Assembly: GCA_902578805.1 (NCBI GenBank)
Contig: CACHEH010000010.1
Span: 1 to 38,605 of the forward strand
Length of the DNA stretch: 38,605 nt
Reading direction: 5' to 3'
From: an uncultured SAR116 cluster alpha proteobacterium
GTDB taxonomy: Bacteria > Pseudomonadota > Alphaproteobacteria > Puniceispirillales > Marisalimonadaceae
The translations under genes were made by a program, and so were the position numbers. A model generated the notes under the pieces. That model ran no database searches, was not told the origin of the DNA, and saw only the letters and a list, made by a program, of their open reading frames with translations. Numbering within the stretch: the first letter of the stretch is position 1; the number at the start of each line of letters is the position of its first letter. Of this stretch, positions 15,492 through 22,497 are shown piece after piece.

Positions 15492-15878
15492 ATGTTAAAA
15501 AAAATAACTCTAATAATTTTGTTTAGTTTGTATGGTTTCAAAATATACGCATTCGAACCTTATTCAGGTATTTCATGCCATAGTGATAAGGTAAAAGGCA
15601 AAGAAGAATATTTTTTTAAACATAATGAGAATCATATCTATGCAACTGCTTACAAAAGGATTAATGGTCAATTCATAAAGGTAGGAAATGTTGTTGGACA
15701 AAAAGTCTCATCTTTTTTACTCTTTGAAGATAAGACAATCGATGAAAATTTAAATTTTGCATGGCATTTGGATATGGTCACAAAAAATTTAAAACCATTT
15801 ATATTAACTGTGGTAGATAAAAATAAGTTTGAAATGCCCGAAAAATATGATTGCATAAGTAAAAATTTTTGGTTTTAG
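15492..15878 (+). CDS. Exported protein of a family with a paralogue at 20935-21306
   Basis: A 128-residue protein with a signal peptide (about residues 1-20, cleaved after YA). The mature part aligns with the minus-strand protein at 20935: both have a Cys near the mature N terminus, a F(I)K(V)/(I)G-x-VVGQK motif, a (L)LFEDK motif, FAWHxD, and a Cys near the C terminus. The two cysteines could form a disulfide in the periplasm. Function is unknown; I recognise no family. The ORF ends 17 bases before the cupin gene. Confidence 0.7.
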   Translation: MLKKITLIILFSLYGFKIYAFEPYSGISCHSDKVKGKEEYFFKHNENHIYATAYKRINGQFIKVGNVVGQKVSSFLLFEDKTIDENLNFAWHLDMVTKNLKPFILTVVDKNKFEMPEKYDCISKNFWF

Positions 15879-15895
15879 TTAGTGAGTATTCAAAT

Positions 15896-16171
15896 ATGGC
15901 TAAGTCCGAAATAATGATTGATAATGAAAAGACAAGAGTAACACGTTGGTCATTTGAGCCAGGTGAAGATACTGGAAAACATGTTCATGAATATGATTAT
16001 GTTGTAGTACCAATGATGGATGGAAGTCTCAAAATTGTAAATCATGATGGCAAAGTTTCTTATTCAAATCTTTCTAAGGGATTAAGTTACTTCAGAAAGA
16101 AAGGTGTTAACCATAACGTCATAAATCATAACGACTTCCCATATTCATTTGTTGAAATTGAATTCAAATAG
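15896..16171 (+). CDS. Small cupin-domain protein
   Basis: A 91-residue single-domain cupin. The first metal motif is visible as GKHVHEYDYVVVPMMDG, with two His and one Glu as usual ligands; the second motif is reduced (GVNHNVINHNDFPYSFVEIE) but keeps His. The enzyme or binding activity cannot be named. A TTG at 15869 would extend the frame by nine residues overlapping the upstream gene's end; the ATG at 15896 (MAKSEI) is preferred. The next gene follows after 25 bases and is a paralogue of the first gene of the window. Confidence 0.75.
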   Translation: MAKSEIMIDNEKTRVTRWSFEPGEDTGKHVHEYDYVVVPMMDGSLKIVNHDGKVSYSNLSKGLSYFRKKGVNHNVINHNDFPYSFVEIEFK

Positions 16172-16196
16172 AAAAAATTAGTAATAAGGTATTAAA

Positions 16197-16526
16197 ATGA
16201 GTGATTCTAAGCTTATAAGTTATATTACTTCAGACTTTCAAACAAAAAGTGATATGAAAGTTGGTGAGATTGAATGGGAAAAAATTATGAATAAAAATTT
16301 TGAAAAATTCAAAAAAGCAGGTGCGCTCAGGCAAACTGTGTCTCAAATATGGAATAAAGAAGGTACACTAAGGTTAGGTCATTTGTGGGAATATAAAGAT
16401 GAAAAGGCTTTTGTAGAATGTCAAAAAATTTTTCAAGAAGCAGAATTAGAATTCAAAAATAAAACAGGCATCATTTGGAAGGTCTTTTCTAATAGGGGTA
16501 TCGTTTTATATGATGTAAATTATTAA
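16197..16526 (+). CDS. Small conserved protein, paralogue of the 41-385 gene
   Basis: A soluble protein of 109 residues. Shared with the 114-residue product at 41: QTVSQIWNKEG, a short LWEYKDEKAFVECQKIFQE helix region, and the ending NRGIVLYD. The conserved Trp-Asn, the CQKI cysteine and the C-terminal RGI suggest a common fold or binding site. No function is known to me. The ATG start is 25 bases after the cupin stop, so the two may be co-transcribed. Confidence 0.8.
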   Translation: MSDSKLISYITSDFQTKSDMKVGEIEWEKIMNKNFEKFKKAGALRQTVSQIWNKEGTLRLGHLWEYKDEKAFVECQKIFQEAELEFKNKTGIIWKVFSNRGIVLYDVNY

Positions 16527-16562
16527 TGATTTATAATTCAGCAAAAAACACCAAAAAACACA

Positions 16563-17120
16563 TTGTATAAGTTATTTACATTAAATAAAATTTTTATAAT
16601 CTTAATAATTTTCTTTGTTAATTTTTCACATAATTCTTATTCTTCTGAATTGGATAACCTTTTCTTTAAATTAAAATATTCAACTAATCCCACTTTAGCA
16701 ATGGACTATGAGGCTAAAATATGGAATTTATGGCTTAAAAATGGATCGACTAAAAGTAGTAATAGCCAAATGCAGAAGGGTCTAGAATTATTACAAAATG
16801 GTAAATTAGACAGAGCGCTTTCACTTTTCAAAAACTTATCCAAAAAAGAACCTGTGTGGGCAGAACCTATTAATAAGATTGCAACAATCAAGTTTTTGCA
16901 AGGTGACTACATAGGTTCAATAAATGACATCAAATTAACTTTAAAATTAGAGCCAAGGCATTTTGGTGCTATATCAGGACTGGTTCAAATTAATATTATA
17001 TTAAAGGAATATAAACAGGCGCTAAAAAATTTAGATTATGTTGTTAAAATACACCCATTTATAGGTATAAAAAAATTAAGACCATATATTCAAAATTTAT
17101 TAAAAAAGTCATCAATTTAG
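16563..17120 (+). CDS. Exported TPR-repeat protein
   Basis: A 185-residue protein with an N-terminal hydrophobic signal segment (residues 9-27) and two to three tetratricopeptide-like repeats between about 70 and 170 (MQKGLELLQNGKLDRALSLF, then a repeat with ATIKFLQGDYIGSI, then QALKNLDYVVKIHP). The AKIWNLWLKNG preceding the repeats is seen in a group of alphaproteobacterial TPR proteins of unknown role. TTG start; the preceding A-rich stretch gives no clear ribosome binding site. It converges with the zinc-ribbon gene. Confidence 0.75.
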   Translation: MYKLFTLNKIFIILIIFFVNFSHNSYSSELDNLFFKLKYSTNPTLAMDYEAKIWNLWLKNGSTKSSNSQMQKGLELLQNGKLDRALSLFKNLSKKEPVWAEPINKIATIKFLQGDYIGSINDIKLTLKLEPRHFGAISGLVQINIILKEYKQALKNLDYVVKIHPFIGIKKLRPYIQNLLKKSSI

Positions 17121-17141
17121 TGATATAAACACAATATGTTT

Positions 17142-17384
17142 TCAAATATTTAAAATTTTTAATGTCTCATATTTAAGATCTAAGTTTTTTTTTAAATCTG
17201 TTTTAGTTTTTTTAGATTTAATAGTCTCATATTCATAACAACTAAAACAAAGTTCAATTTTTCTTCCTTTTTGCGATTTAAAAATCTTTGTTGGAATTCT
17301 TTCAAAAGTGAAATTTGGATGCGGGTTTTTAGTTCTCTTACACCACATGCATCTTGCATCATTTTTATTATAGATAAAAGTCAC
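17142..17384 (-). CDS. Small zinc-ribbon protein next to the sodium channel gene
   Basis: An 80-residue basic protein with two cysteine pairs, C12-x2-C15 and C46-x2-C49, expected to bind one zinc ion. No DNA-binding or enzymatic motif beyond this is recognised. It starts seven bases after the stop of the NavBac channel gene on the same strand, so it is probably translated from the same mRNA. Whether it works with the channel is unknown. Confidence 0.65.
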   Translation of the reverse strand: MTFIYNKNDARCMWCKRTKNPHPNFTFERIPTKIFKSQKGRKIELCFSCYEYETIKSKKTKTDLKKNLDLKYETLKILNI

Positions 17385-17391
17385 TAATATC

Positions 17392-18177
17392 TCACTTATT
17401 TTTGTTGTTTAATAATTTTGTTATTTCTTTTAATTGTATTTCCATAGATATTATTTTTTTTTGTAAATCTATTTCAGATTTTTTTTCTTCATGACTACCA
17501 TCTTTTGAAATTTGTTGCATCGCATCAACAATTATACCTATAAACAAGTTTAGTATTGCGAATGTGGTAACTAAGATAAAGGGTACAAAAAACAACCAGG
17601 CCAAAGGAAATTCTTTCATTACTGGTCTTACTATGCCCATTGACCAACTTTCCAAAGTCATTATTTGGAAAAGTGTATACATCGAATTTCCTATCGTACC
17701 GAACCATTCATAGAATCTATCTCCAAAAAAAGTAGTAGTAAGGACTGAAGAAATATAAAATATCAAAATAATAATTGTACCAACAGATAAAATGCCAGGA
17801 ATGGAAATAAATATAGCTTGTATTATCCTCTTCATTGACGGAACAATTGATAACAATCTTAGAGTTCTAAAAATACGAAAGGCTCTTAAAACTGAGAAAG
17901 GACCTGATGCAGGAATAAGAGAAACTGCTACAATTAAAAAATCAAAAATATTCCAACCATCTTTAAAAAATCTTAGTTTGTAAACTGCAATTTTGGAAAT
18001 TAATTCAATTGTAAAAATTGTTAATGCAATTCTATCAATTAAAGACAAAATAACACCAAATTCTGTTTTAATTTTAGGGCTGGTCTCTAGTCCGAGAGTA
18101 ATAGCATTAATTATAATTACTATTGTTATAAAAGTTACAAAATACTTATTTTCTAAAATTTTTTTAATTGAATGCAT
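17392..18177 (-). CDS. Bacterial voltage-gated sodium channel (NavBac family)
   Basis: A 261-residue single-domain channel that should form a homotetramer. Six transmembrane helices are visible: S1 to S4 between about 11 and 120, S5 at about 126-150 and S6 at about 192-222. S4 carries R98, R101, R104 and R107 at three-residue spacing. The selectivity filter is TLESWS (174-179), the sequence typical of NaChBac and NavAb, and the following MGIVRPVM is the same as in NavAb. S6 has the gating N210 (NLFIG). The C-terminal 35 residues form a coiled coil. Na+ selectivity is therefore highly likely; the role, perhaps motility or pH response, is open. Confidence 0.96.
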   Translation of the reverse strand: MHSIKKILENKYFVTFITIVIIINAITLGLETSPKIKTEFGVILSLIDRIALTIFTIELISKIAVYKLRFFKDGWNIFDFLIVAVSLIPASGPFSVLRAFRIFRTLRLLSIVPSMKRIIQAIFISIPGILSVGTIIILIFYISSVLTTTFFGDRFYEWFGTIGNSMYTLFQIMTLESWSMGIVRPVMKEFPLAWLFFVPFILVTTFAILNLFIGIIVDAMQQISKDGSHEEKKSEIDLQKKIISMEIQLKEITKLLNNKNK

Positions 18178-18225
18178 TAGAATAGTCTAAAATATGTTTT
18201 TGATTGTTTTAATAAAATTTTAGAA

Positions 18226-18241
18226 TTTTACAAGTGTAAAA
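18226..18241. other. Short inverted repeat in the intergenic region
   Basis: TTTTAC and GTAAAA (18226-18231 and 18236-18241) flank a four-base AAGT loop, in the 158-base gap between the divergent sodium channel gene and the 46-codon ORF. It may be an operator or chance. Nothing else is seen in the gap. Confidence 0.2.
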
Positions 18242-18336
18242 GATTTAGTGATGTCATTAACTCTTTAAAGCTTTACGATGAATAAATTCTTTGATTAAAT
18301 AATTAATACCTAAATTTAGTTAGAGGTGAAATGTAA

Positions 18337-18477
18337 ATGAATGTAAGGACCATAAAAATAAAATTTAAAGATAAAATGTCTAAAAATATTTTTGTTAATT
18401 ACACTGATACTAAAGCAGATTCTGAGGGTTTTCAAAATGGTACATTAATGAAATTAATTTTTAGAAATCTTAACTAA
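18337..18477 (+). CDS. Small ORF of 46 codons with a good ribosome binding site
   Basis: Reads MNVRTIKIKFKDKM and ends in LIFRNLN. The AGAGGTG at 18322-18328 is well placed, nine bases upstream of the ATG. Mostly charged and polar, with no signal or membrane segment; not recognised. The small gene is followed by two other short genes on the same strand. Confidence 0.45.
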   Translation: MNVRTIKIKFKDKMSKNIFVNYTDTKADSEGFQNGTLMKLIFRNLN

Positions 18478-18539
18478 AGAGGGCACCTTTTATAAAACGA
18501 ACTAGTCAAAAATTAATAAAATTATAGTGATGAAAATCA

Positions 18540-18737
18540 ATGAGTAATTGGAAAACTGATTTTGAAGTAAAATTTTCACTTGAATTCAAGCATTTTAATG
18601 GAAGAAAAGAAATTAAAAATAATACGTTGATTGTAGAAGCAGAAAGTGAAGATGAAGCAATTGAAATGATAATAAATCAATATGATAATAGTGTATTTTT
18701 AAAAATAGATGAGGTTAAGAAAATTTGGAGCTACTGA
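18540..18737 (+). CDS. Small hypothetical protein
   Basis: A 65-residue acidic protein with an alternating pattern that suggests beta strands followed by a helix (VEAESEDEAIEMIINQYD). The phrase resembles small single-domain proteins with an EDEAIE helix, but I recognise no family. Its stop codon overlaps the start of the next gene by 13 bases, so they are likely coupled. Confidence 0.6.
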   Translation: MSNWKTDFEVKFSLEFKHFNGRKEIKNNTLIVEAESEDEAIEMIINQYDNSVFLKIDEVKKIWSY

Positions 18738-18997
18738 TTGCTGAATTATCTAAAGATAAATTTGAAATTACTGTTAAAGCAAATCAAATTACTAAACATG
18801 TTGTTTATGTCACTGATGAAATGCTTTTCAACCTAACTAAGAATAAAATTTCAAAAAAACAACTTTTAAACTTTAGTTTTAATTTTCTTCTTGAAAGAGA
18901 GACAAATACTTCGATACTTTCTTCTTTTGATCTAACAGTGATCTCAAAATATTTTCCTGAATACAAAAAAAAAGTTAGTCAAAAATGTAATTTATAG
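18725..18997 (+). CDS. Conserved small protein with an LLERE-type motif
   Basis: A 90-residue protein whose second half (SFNFLLERETNTSIL, then FDLTVISKYFPEY) matches a widespread family of small proteins of unknown function whose members share the LLERE, SIL and RYFPEY-type motifs. No signal or membrane segment. The start is TTG inside the last codons of the upstream gene, so translation is probably coupled. Next comes the broken DUF123 gene. Confidence 0.7.
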   Translation: MELLIAELSKDKFEITVKANQITKHVVYVTDEMLFNLTKNKISKKQLLNFSFNFLLERETNTSILSSFDLTVISKYFPEYKKKVSQKCNL

Positions 18998-19019
18998 AAA
19001 TATATTTAGTGGTTAGTAA

Positions 19020-19363
19020 TTGCAATCTTATCAATTATTTATAAATGTAACAAAAGAGATAAATTTGAAAGTTGGAAAACTTGGAAAATTTATTTTCCTA
19101 GCTGGATCTTATGTTTACACAGGATCTGCCAGAAAAAATATAGATAAAAGAATTAAAAGGCATCTTTCTAAGAAAAAAAATCTCCATTGGCATATAGATT
19201 ATTTACTCAATAATGATGCTGTAAAAATTATTGATACAAAGAAATCACAAATGACTGAATGTAATTTAAATAAAAAGAAAAGGGAACAATAATTATAGAT
19301 GGTTTTGGAAGTTCTGATTGTAATTTATCATGTAAAAGTCATTTGAAATTTAGAGAGAATTAA
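19020..19363 (+). pseudogene. DUF123 (GIY-YIG-like) gene with a -1 frameshift
   Basis: The frame from the TTG at 19020 gives the DUF123 N terminus: [30 protein letters not shown] and CNLN. It then stops at 19290-19292. In the next frame, without a break, the family's ending appears (GFGSSDCNLSCKSHL) to TAA at 19361-19363. The shift falls in an A-rich run around 19268-19282 (TAAAAAGAAAAGGG), and one missing A would repair it. It may be a true mutation or an assembly error; a programmed frameshift is possible but the slippery sequence is poor. Intact members are about 115-140 residues and include endonuclease-like domains of unknown function. Confidence 0.75.
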
Positions 19364-19390
19364 GCATTAGCTGAATTATCAGCTAATGCT
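19363..19390. repeat. Perfect 12-bp inverted repeat after the DUF123 stop
   Basis: AGCATTAGCTGA at 19363-19374 and TCAGCTAATGCT at 19379-19390, separated by ATTA. It begins on the last base of the DUF123 stop codon and is directly followed by an ideal AGGAGG (19393-19398). No T-run follows, so it is not a standard terminator. Confidence 0.8.
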
Positions 19391-19392
19391 CT

Positions 19393-19407
19393 AGGAGGTT
19401 ATAAATG
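19393..19407 (+). promoter_or_regulatory. Ideal ribosome binding site before a three-codon ORF
   Basis: AGGAGG at 19393-19398, six bases, then ATG at 19405. The ORF ends after three codons (ATG AAA AAT TGA). One extra A would open an 18-residue frame starting MKKLIF. It may be the remains of a gene start, or a leader. Confidence 0.4.
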
Positions 19408-19505
19408 AAAAATTGATTTTTCAATTTAAAATTATCCAAAAAATAATGACTAAAATTTGAAAAGAATGAGGTAAATTAATGGCAAATATTCAAATAAAAA
19501 GACAT

Positions 19506-20240
19506 TTAATTTAAAGTTTTGACACATCTAAATCCAATATAAACTGCTGACATATTTTTATCTTTTCTTGCTTTGTGGCTTAGGCGCATCTGTTCTTTTC
19601 CATACCACCAAGAACCACCTTTCGTAGCTTTGGTTCTTTTGTTTTCTATGTTTGCCCATTCCCAAACATTTGCACCCATGTCATACAAACCATTTATTCC
19701 TTTTTTTGTAACACCAACTTTAGAATGACCATTACCTCTTGATAATAGTTTTGAGTAATTTAAATATTTTTCGAATTTACAATCGTCCAAACAATTTACA
19801 CCTTCAGGTGTGTTCCCAACTGGATACTCATAGGTTTGTCCATATATAAAACTACTAGATGATCTGTTTCGCATTTCCGTGTATGCTGCATATATCCACT
19901 CTTCTTCACTAGGAAGTCTTTTGTTTTTCCATTTGCAAAACATTTGAGCTTCATCAAAATTTATATGCACAGCAGGTTCATTTAATTCTCCTTTTATTCC
20001 ATAAGGTTTTTTCCAATTCCAGCCATCTTTTTTAATCCATCCTGATGCATAAACATAACCCCATCCTCTTTTTTCGGCTTCTGTGATATAATTTGTAGTT
20101 TTAGTGAATTTATTGAATTCTCCAATGGATACTTCAGTAAGATCAATTGAAAAATAAGAAATTTTTTGCATACTATCATCTATCGCAAATACACAATTTG
20201 CAAAAAAAATAAAAGAAAGGTTGAAAAAATAAGTAATCAC
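19506..20240 (-). CDS. Exported SUMF1/FGE-fold protein lacking the catalytic cysteines
   Basis: A 244-residue protein with signal peptide (about 1-19, cleaved after FA). The body is a sulfatase-modifying-factor domain: DLTEVSIGEFNKF near 33, RLPSEEEW at 108-115, NVWEW at 191-195, GGSWW at 208-212 and GFRCV at 236-240. In formylglycine-generating enzymes two cysteines follow GGSW (GGSWLCxxxxC); here the sites are Y213 and M218, so oxidation of sulfatases is not expected. The fold is also used by ergothioneine-type enzymes and by structural or binding proteins. The start is GTG, with AAGG close by. No sulfatase gene is in the window. Confidence 0.85.
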   Translation of the reverse strand: MITYFFNLSFIFFANCVFAIDDSMQKISYFSIDLTEVSIGEFNKFTKTTNYITEAEKRGWGYVYASGWIKKDGWNWKKPYGIKGELNEPAVHINFDEAQMFCKWKNKRLPSEEEWIYAAYTEMRNRSSSSFIYGQTYEYPVGNTPEGVNCLDDCKFEKYLNYSKLLSRGNGHSKVGVTKKGINGLYDMGANVWEWANIENKRTKATKGGSWWYGKEQMRLSHKARKDKNMSAVYIGFRCVKTLN

Positions 20241-20277
20241 CTTGTTAGTAAAATGTTTAAAGCATATGCCTAATTTA

Positions 20278-20326
20278 TATTATTATCATAAATTTGTATG
20301 CTAAATATGCTATCATAATAATGATT
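20278..20326. other. AT-rich repeats in the divergent promoter region
   Basis: Between the minus-strand SUMF1-like gene and the small ORF at 20374 there are a near-palindrome (TTATTATCATA around 20279-20290 and TATCATAATAA around 20310-20320) and two copies of ATGCTA (20297-20302 and 20306-20311). They could be operator half-sites for divergent transcription; this is a weak assignment. Confidence 0.2.
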
Positions 20327-20373
20327 TTAATTAACATGAATAAATTACTATAAGATATATAATTAAAATTTTA

Positions 20374-20529
20374 ATGGATCAGTCTGATATGATAAATAAA
20401 TTTAAAGCATGGCATATAGATTTAATTGAAAAAGTTCAAAAAATTACTGGTTTATCAAATTACCAGATAATATGGATTAGTTTTGCTGAAGGTTTAATAA
20501 TTGGGCTATTTGTTTGTTACTTCATATAA
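20374..20529 (+). CDS. Small protein with a C-terminal membrane helix
   Basis: A 51-residue ORF: a charged, helical N-terminal half (MDQSDMINKFKAWH, then EKVQKI) and a hydrophobic C-terminal helix (QIIWISFAEGLIIGLFVCYF). Its shape fits a small membrane protein. No strong ribosome binding site is seen. It is divergent from the SUMF1-like gene. No family recognised. Confidence 0.5.
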   Translation: MDQSDMINKFKAWHIDLIEKVQKITGLSNYQIIWISFAEGLIIGLFVCYFI

Positions 20530-20566
20530 ATTATATCTACTTTCTTAAAACACAAATTTTTATGCT

Positions 20567-20866
20567 TTAAAATATGTCCTTATAAAACTCACTTACATCC
20601 ATATTTTTTGGATTTTTATTTCCTGTGAATGCTTGTATTTTATTTATTAAAGTTTCAATTTCTATCTTTGAGAAATTGATTTTAGTCCATTTATTATTTT
20701 TAATCACTTCAGTCTTAATGCCAGGAAGATCAACAGGTAATTTAGCTCTATTAAAGATTGTACATGAGTAGGAGCTTTTATCTTTAGAGGAGGTGAAAGA
20801 AACTACATAGTAATTATAATCAAGTTGACAAATCCCGTTTATAAACTTTAATTCTTTAAATTTCAT
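20567..20866 (-). CDS. Hypothetical protein
   Basis: A 99-residue soluble protein. The first half has short strands (QLDYNYYVVSFTSSKD), the second half contains NFSKIEIETLINKIQAFTGN and ends with VSEFYKDIF. No family recognised. It converges with the small ORF at 20374 and lies 68 bases downstream of the exported paralogue at 20935, on the same strand. Confidence 0.55.
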   Translation of the reverse strand: MKFKELKFINGICQLDYNYYVVSFTSSKDKSSYSCTIFNRAKLPVDLPGIKTEVIKNNKWTKINFSKIEIETLINKIQAFTGNKNPKNMDVSEFYKDIF

Positions 20867-20934
20867 TCTTATATCAAGTTTTACTTTTTACATTCAAATT
20901 TTTATTGAGTTTTTATAATTTTTTGTTAATTATT

Positions 20935-21306
20935 TTAAATTAATACACATGATAATTCTTGAGGTAATTTATTTAATTTTATAGTTCCTTTACTCAATAA
21001 GACTGGTTTCAATTTAAGAGTGTTTTTATCATAATGCCAGGCAAAATCCACTCCAAGGTAAGCATATTTGTCTTCAAATAAGATAAATGCATCTTCTTTT
21101 TGACCAACCACCTCTCCAATTTCAATAAAATTGTTTTTTATATTTTTGAACACTGTTGTGTACAAGTATTTGTCCTTATTTATTTTAAAATCTAAAATTG
21201 TGGTATTATCTAAGCTTTTGCATTTAATAAAAAGTGGCTTTTCCTCAGCTTTAACTAATTTAATGATTGAAAATGTTAAGAATAACAAAAACAAAAAAAA
21301 TTTCAT
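20935..21306 (-). CDS. Exported protein, paralogue of the 15492 gene
   Basis: A 123-residue protein with a signal peptide (about residues 1-20, cleaved after KA). The mature part has C29, the FIEIGEVVGQKEDAF and ILFEDK motifs, FAWHYDKNTLKLKP and a C-terminal LSCVLI cysteine; all are shared in order with the plus-strand protein at 15492. Two cysteines at the ends of the mature protein may pair. The sequence identity is modest, so the duplication is not recent. Function unknown. Confidence 0.7.
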   Translation of the reverse strand: MKFFLFLLFLTFSIIKLVKAEEKPLFIKCKSLDNTTILDFKINKDKYLYTTVFKNIKNNFIEIGEVVGQKEDAFILFEDKYAYLGVDFAWHYDKNTLKLKPVLLSKGTIKLNKLPQELSCVLI

Positions 21307-21444
21307 GTTCGATAACCAAATATAATCAAAATTAATTTATAATACTAAATTTCTTAAATGTAGACACTTTTAATTGATTAATTAAAAATAAATGAGTTAG
21401 ATTGCTTCATTATTAATCTTAAATTCAGAGAATGATATTTAAAA

Positions 21445-21609
21445 ATGAATACTAAGCATCCTTGCCCATTCTGTTCAAGTAAAAAGGGTTATGTATATAT
21501 CCAATCACATTATCAATGTCTTGAATGCAAGAAAGTTGTTGATGATTGTCGTAATGGAGAAGTCCTAAGCTGTAATTCTCAAAAAGAACTCCAACAAGAT
21601 ACCCAATAG
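21445..21609 (+). CDS. Small zinc-ribbon protein
   Basis: A 54-residue protein with a zinc ribbon near its start: CPFC (residues 7-10) and CLEC (25-28), followed by KKVVDDC. Small proteins with this arrangement (CPFC, then a YVYIQSHYQC and VVDDC) occur in many bacteria and have no known function. The length and motif are typical. No strong ribosome binding site. It is too short for usual ORF cutoffs and is easily missed. Confidence 0.6.
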   Translation: MNTKHPCPFCSSKKGYVYIQSHYQCLECKKVVDDCRNGEVLSCNSQKELQQDTQ

Positions 21610-21828
21610 AAAATTTTAATACACATCGATTGTCTATAATTATTGGTGAAAATAGTTACTTATGTTAACTGATATTCTATCGCTTTTCAAAAGAGTTTTT
21701 GTAATAAATTTTAGAAAATTATTGACAGAAAAATTAATTAATTTTTTTAAAAAAGCTAAAATTTTCAATTGTATCGACTTTATATATTACTTAATGATAA
21801 GATCTTTAAAATTTACTGGAGTTAAAGT

Positions 21829-22476
21829 ATGACTGATTTTACAAGCCGTCTTTCAAAATGTTATGCTAGTGCTATTCATGACGTCCTAAGAGAAAAGGGG
21901 TATGGAAATTGTGTCCTTCCACCTGAAATACAGGCTTTAGAAAGGGGTCAAAAGCTATTTGGAGAAATTTATACAGTATCTGGCCATGTGGACAAAACAC
22001 TATCTAGACACGAATCTCTTTTTTTATGGTCTCAAGTTTTATCAAAGGTTCCAAATGATAAAGTTATTGTTTGTCAACCAAATACACATTCAATTGCACT
22101 TATGGGAGAATTATCTGCTCGAGCATTAATGGTAAAAGGTACTAAAGGTTATTTAATGGATGGGCACTGTAGGGATGTTGAAGAAATTATAAATGCTAAT
22201 TTTCCAGTTTTTTGTAGGTTGTCTACACCTGCTGATATTGTAGAAAGATGGAAATATAACTCTCTTGGACAACCTGTCACTATAGGAAGTGTCACGATAA
22301 GTTCAGGTGACTTTATCATAGCTGATATGGATGGAGCAGTAATAATACCCCAAAATGTAGTAGAAGAAGTAATACAAAAGACCGAAGAAGTTATGGCCAC
22401 TGAAAGTGAAATGAGAAAAGCTATATTGGATGGTATGGACCCTGAACAAGCTTATCTAAAATTTAGAAAATTTTAG
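21829..22476 (+). CDS. RraA-like / HMG-aldolase family protein
   Basis: A 215-residue protein of the RraA fold, which includes 4-hydroxy-4-methyl-2-oxoglutarate aldolases and the RNase E inhibitor RraA. The metal/substrate region is intact: GELSARALMVKGTKG (93-107), then DGHCRD with R115 and D116 of the aldolase motif, then IADMDGAVIIP. Being an aldolase rather than an RNase regulator is favoured because the R-D pair is kept and homologues near sugar-acid genes are usually catabolic. The GGAG at about 21818 is the ribosome binding site. MATE transporter gene follows after 21 bases. Confidence 0.85.
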   Translation: MTDFTSRLSKCYASAIHDVLREKGYGNCVLPPEIQALERGQKLFGEIYTVSGHVDKTLSRHESLFLWSQVLSKVPNDKVIVCQPNTHSIALMGELSARALMVKGTKGYLMDGHCRDVEEIINANFPVFCRLSTPADIVERWKYNSLGQPVTIGSVTISSGDFIIADMDGAVIIPQNVVEEVIQKTEEVMATESEMRKAILDGMDPEQAYLKFRKF

Positions 22477-22497
22477 TTTCTTTTTGGTCTAAATTAT

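Noticed and set aside
19282-19292. Programmed -1 frameshift in the DUF123 gene
   Set aside because: The run reads T AAA AAG, which lacks the strong A AAA AAG slippery heptamer, and no stimulating element is placed correctly; decay or assembly error is simpler.
21662-21832. 56-codon ORF ending in ATGA with the RraA-like gene
   Set aside because: The overlap is tempting, but the frame contains the ribosome binding site of the next gene, has no ribosome binding site of its own and a low-complexity Phe/Lys/Ile composition.
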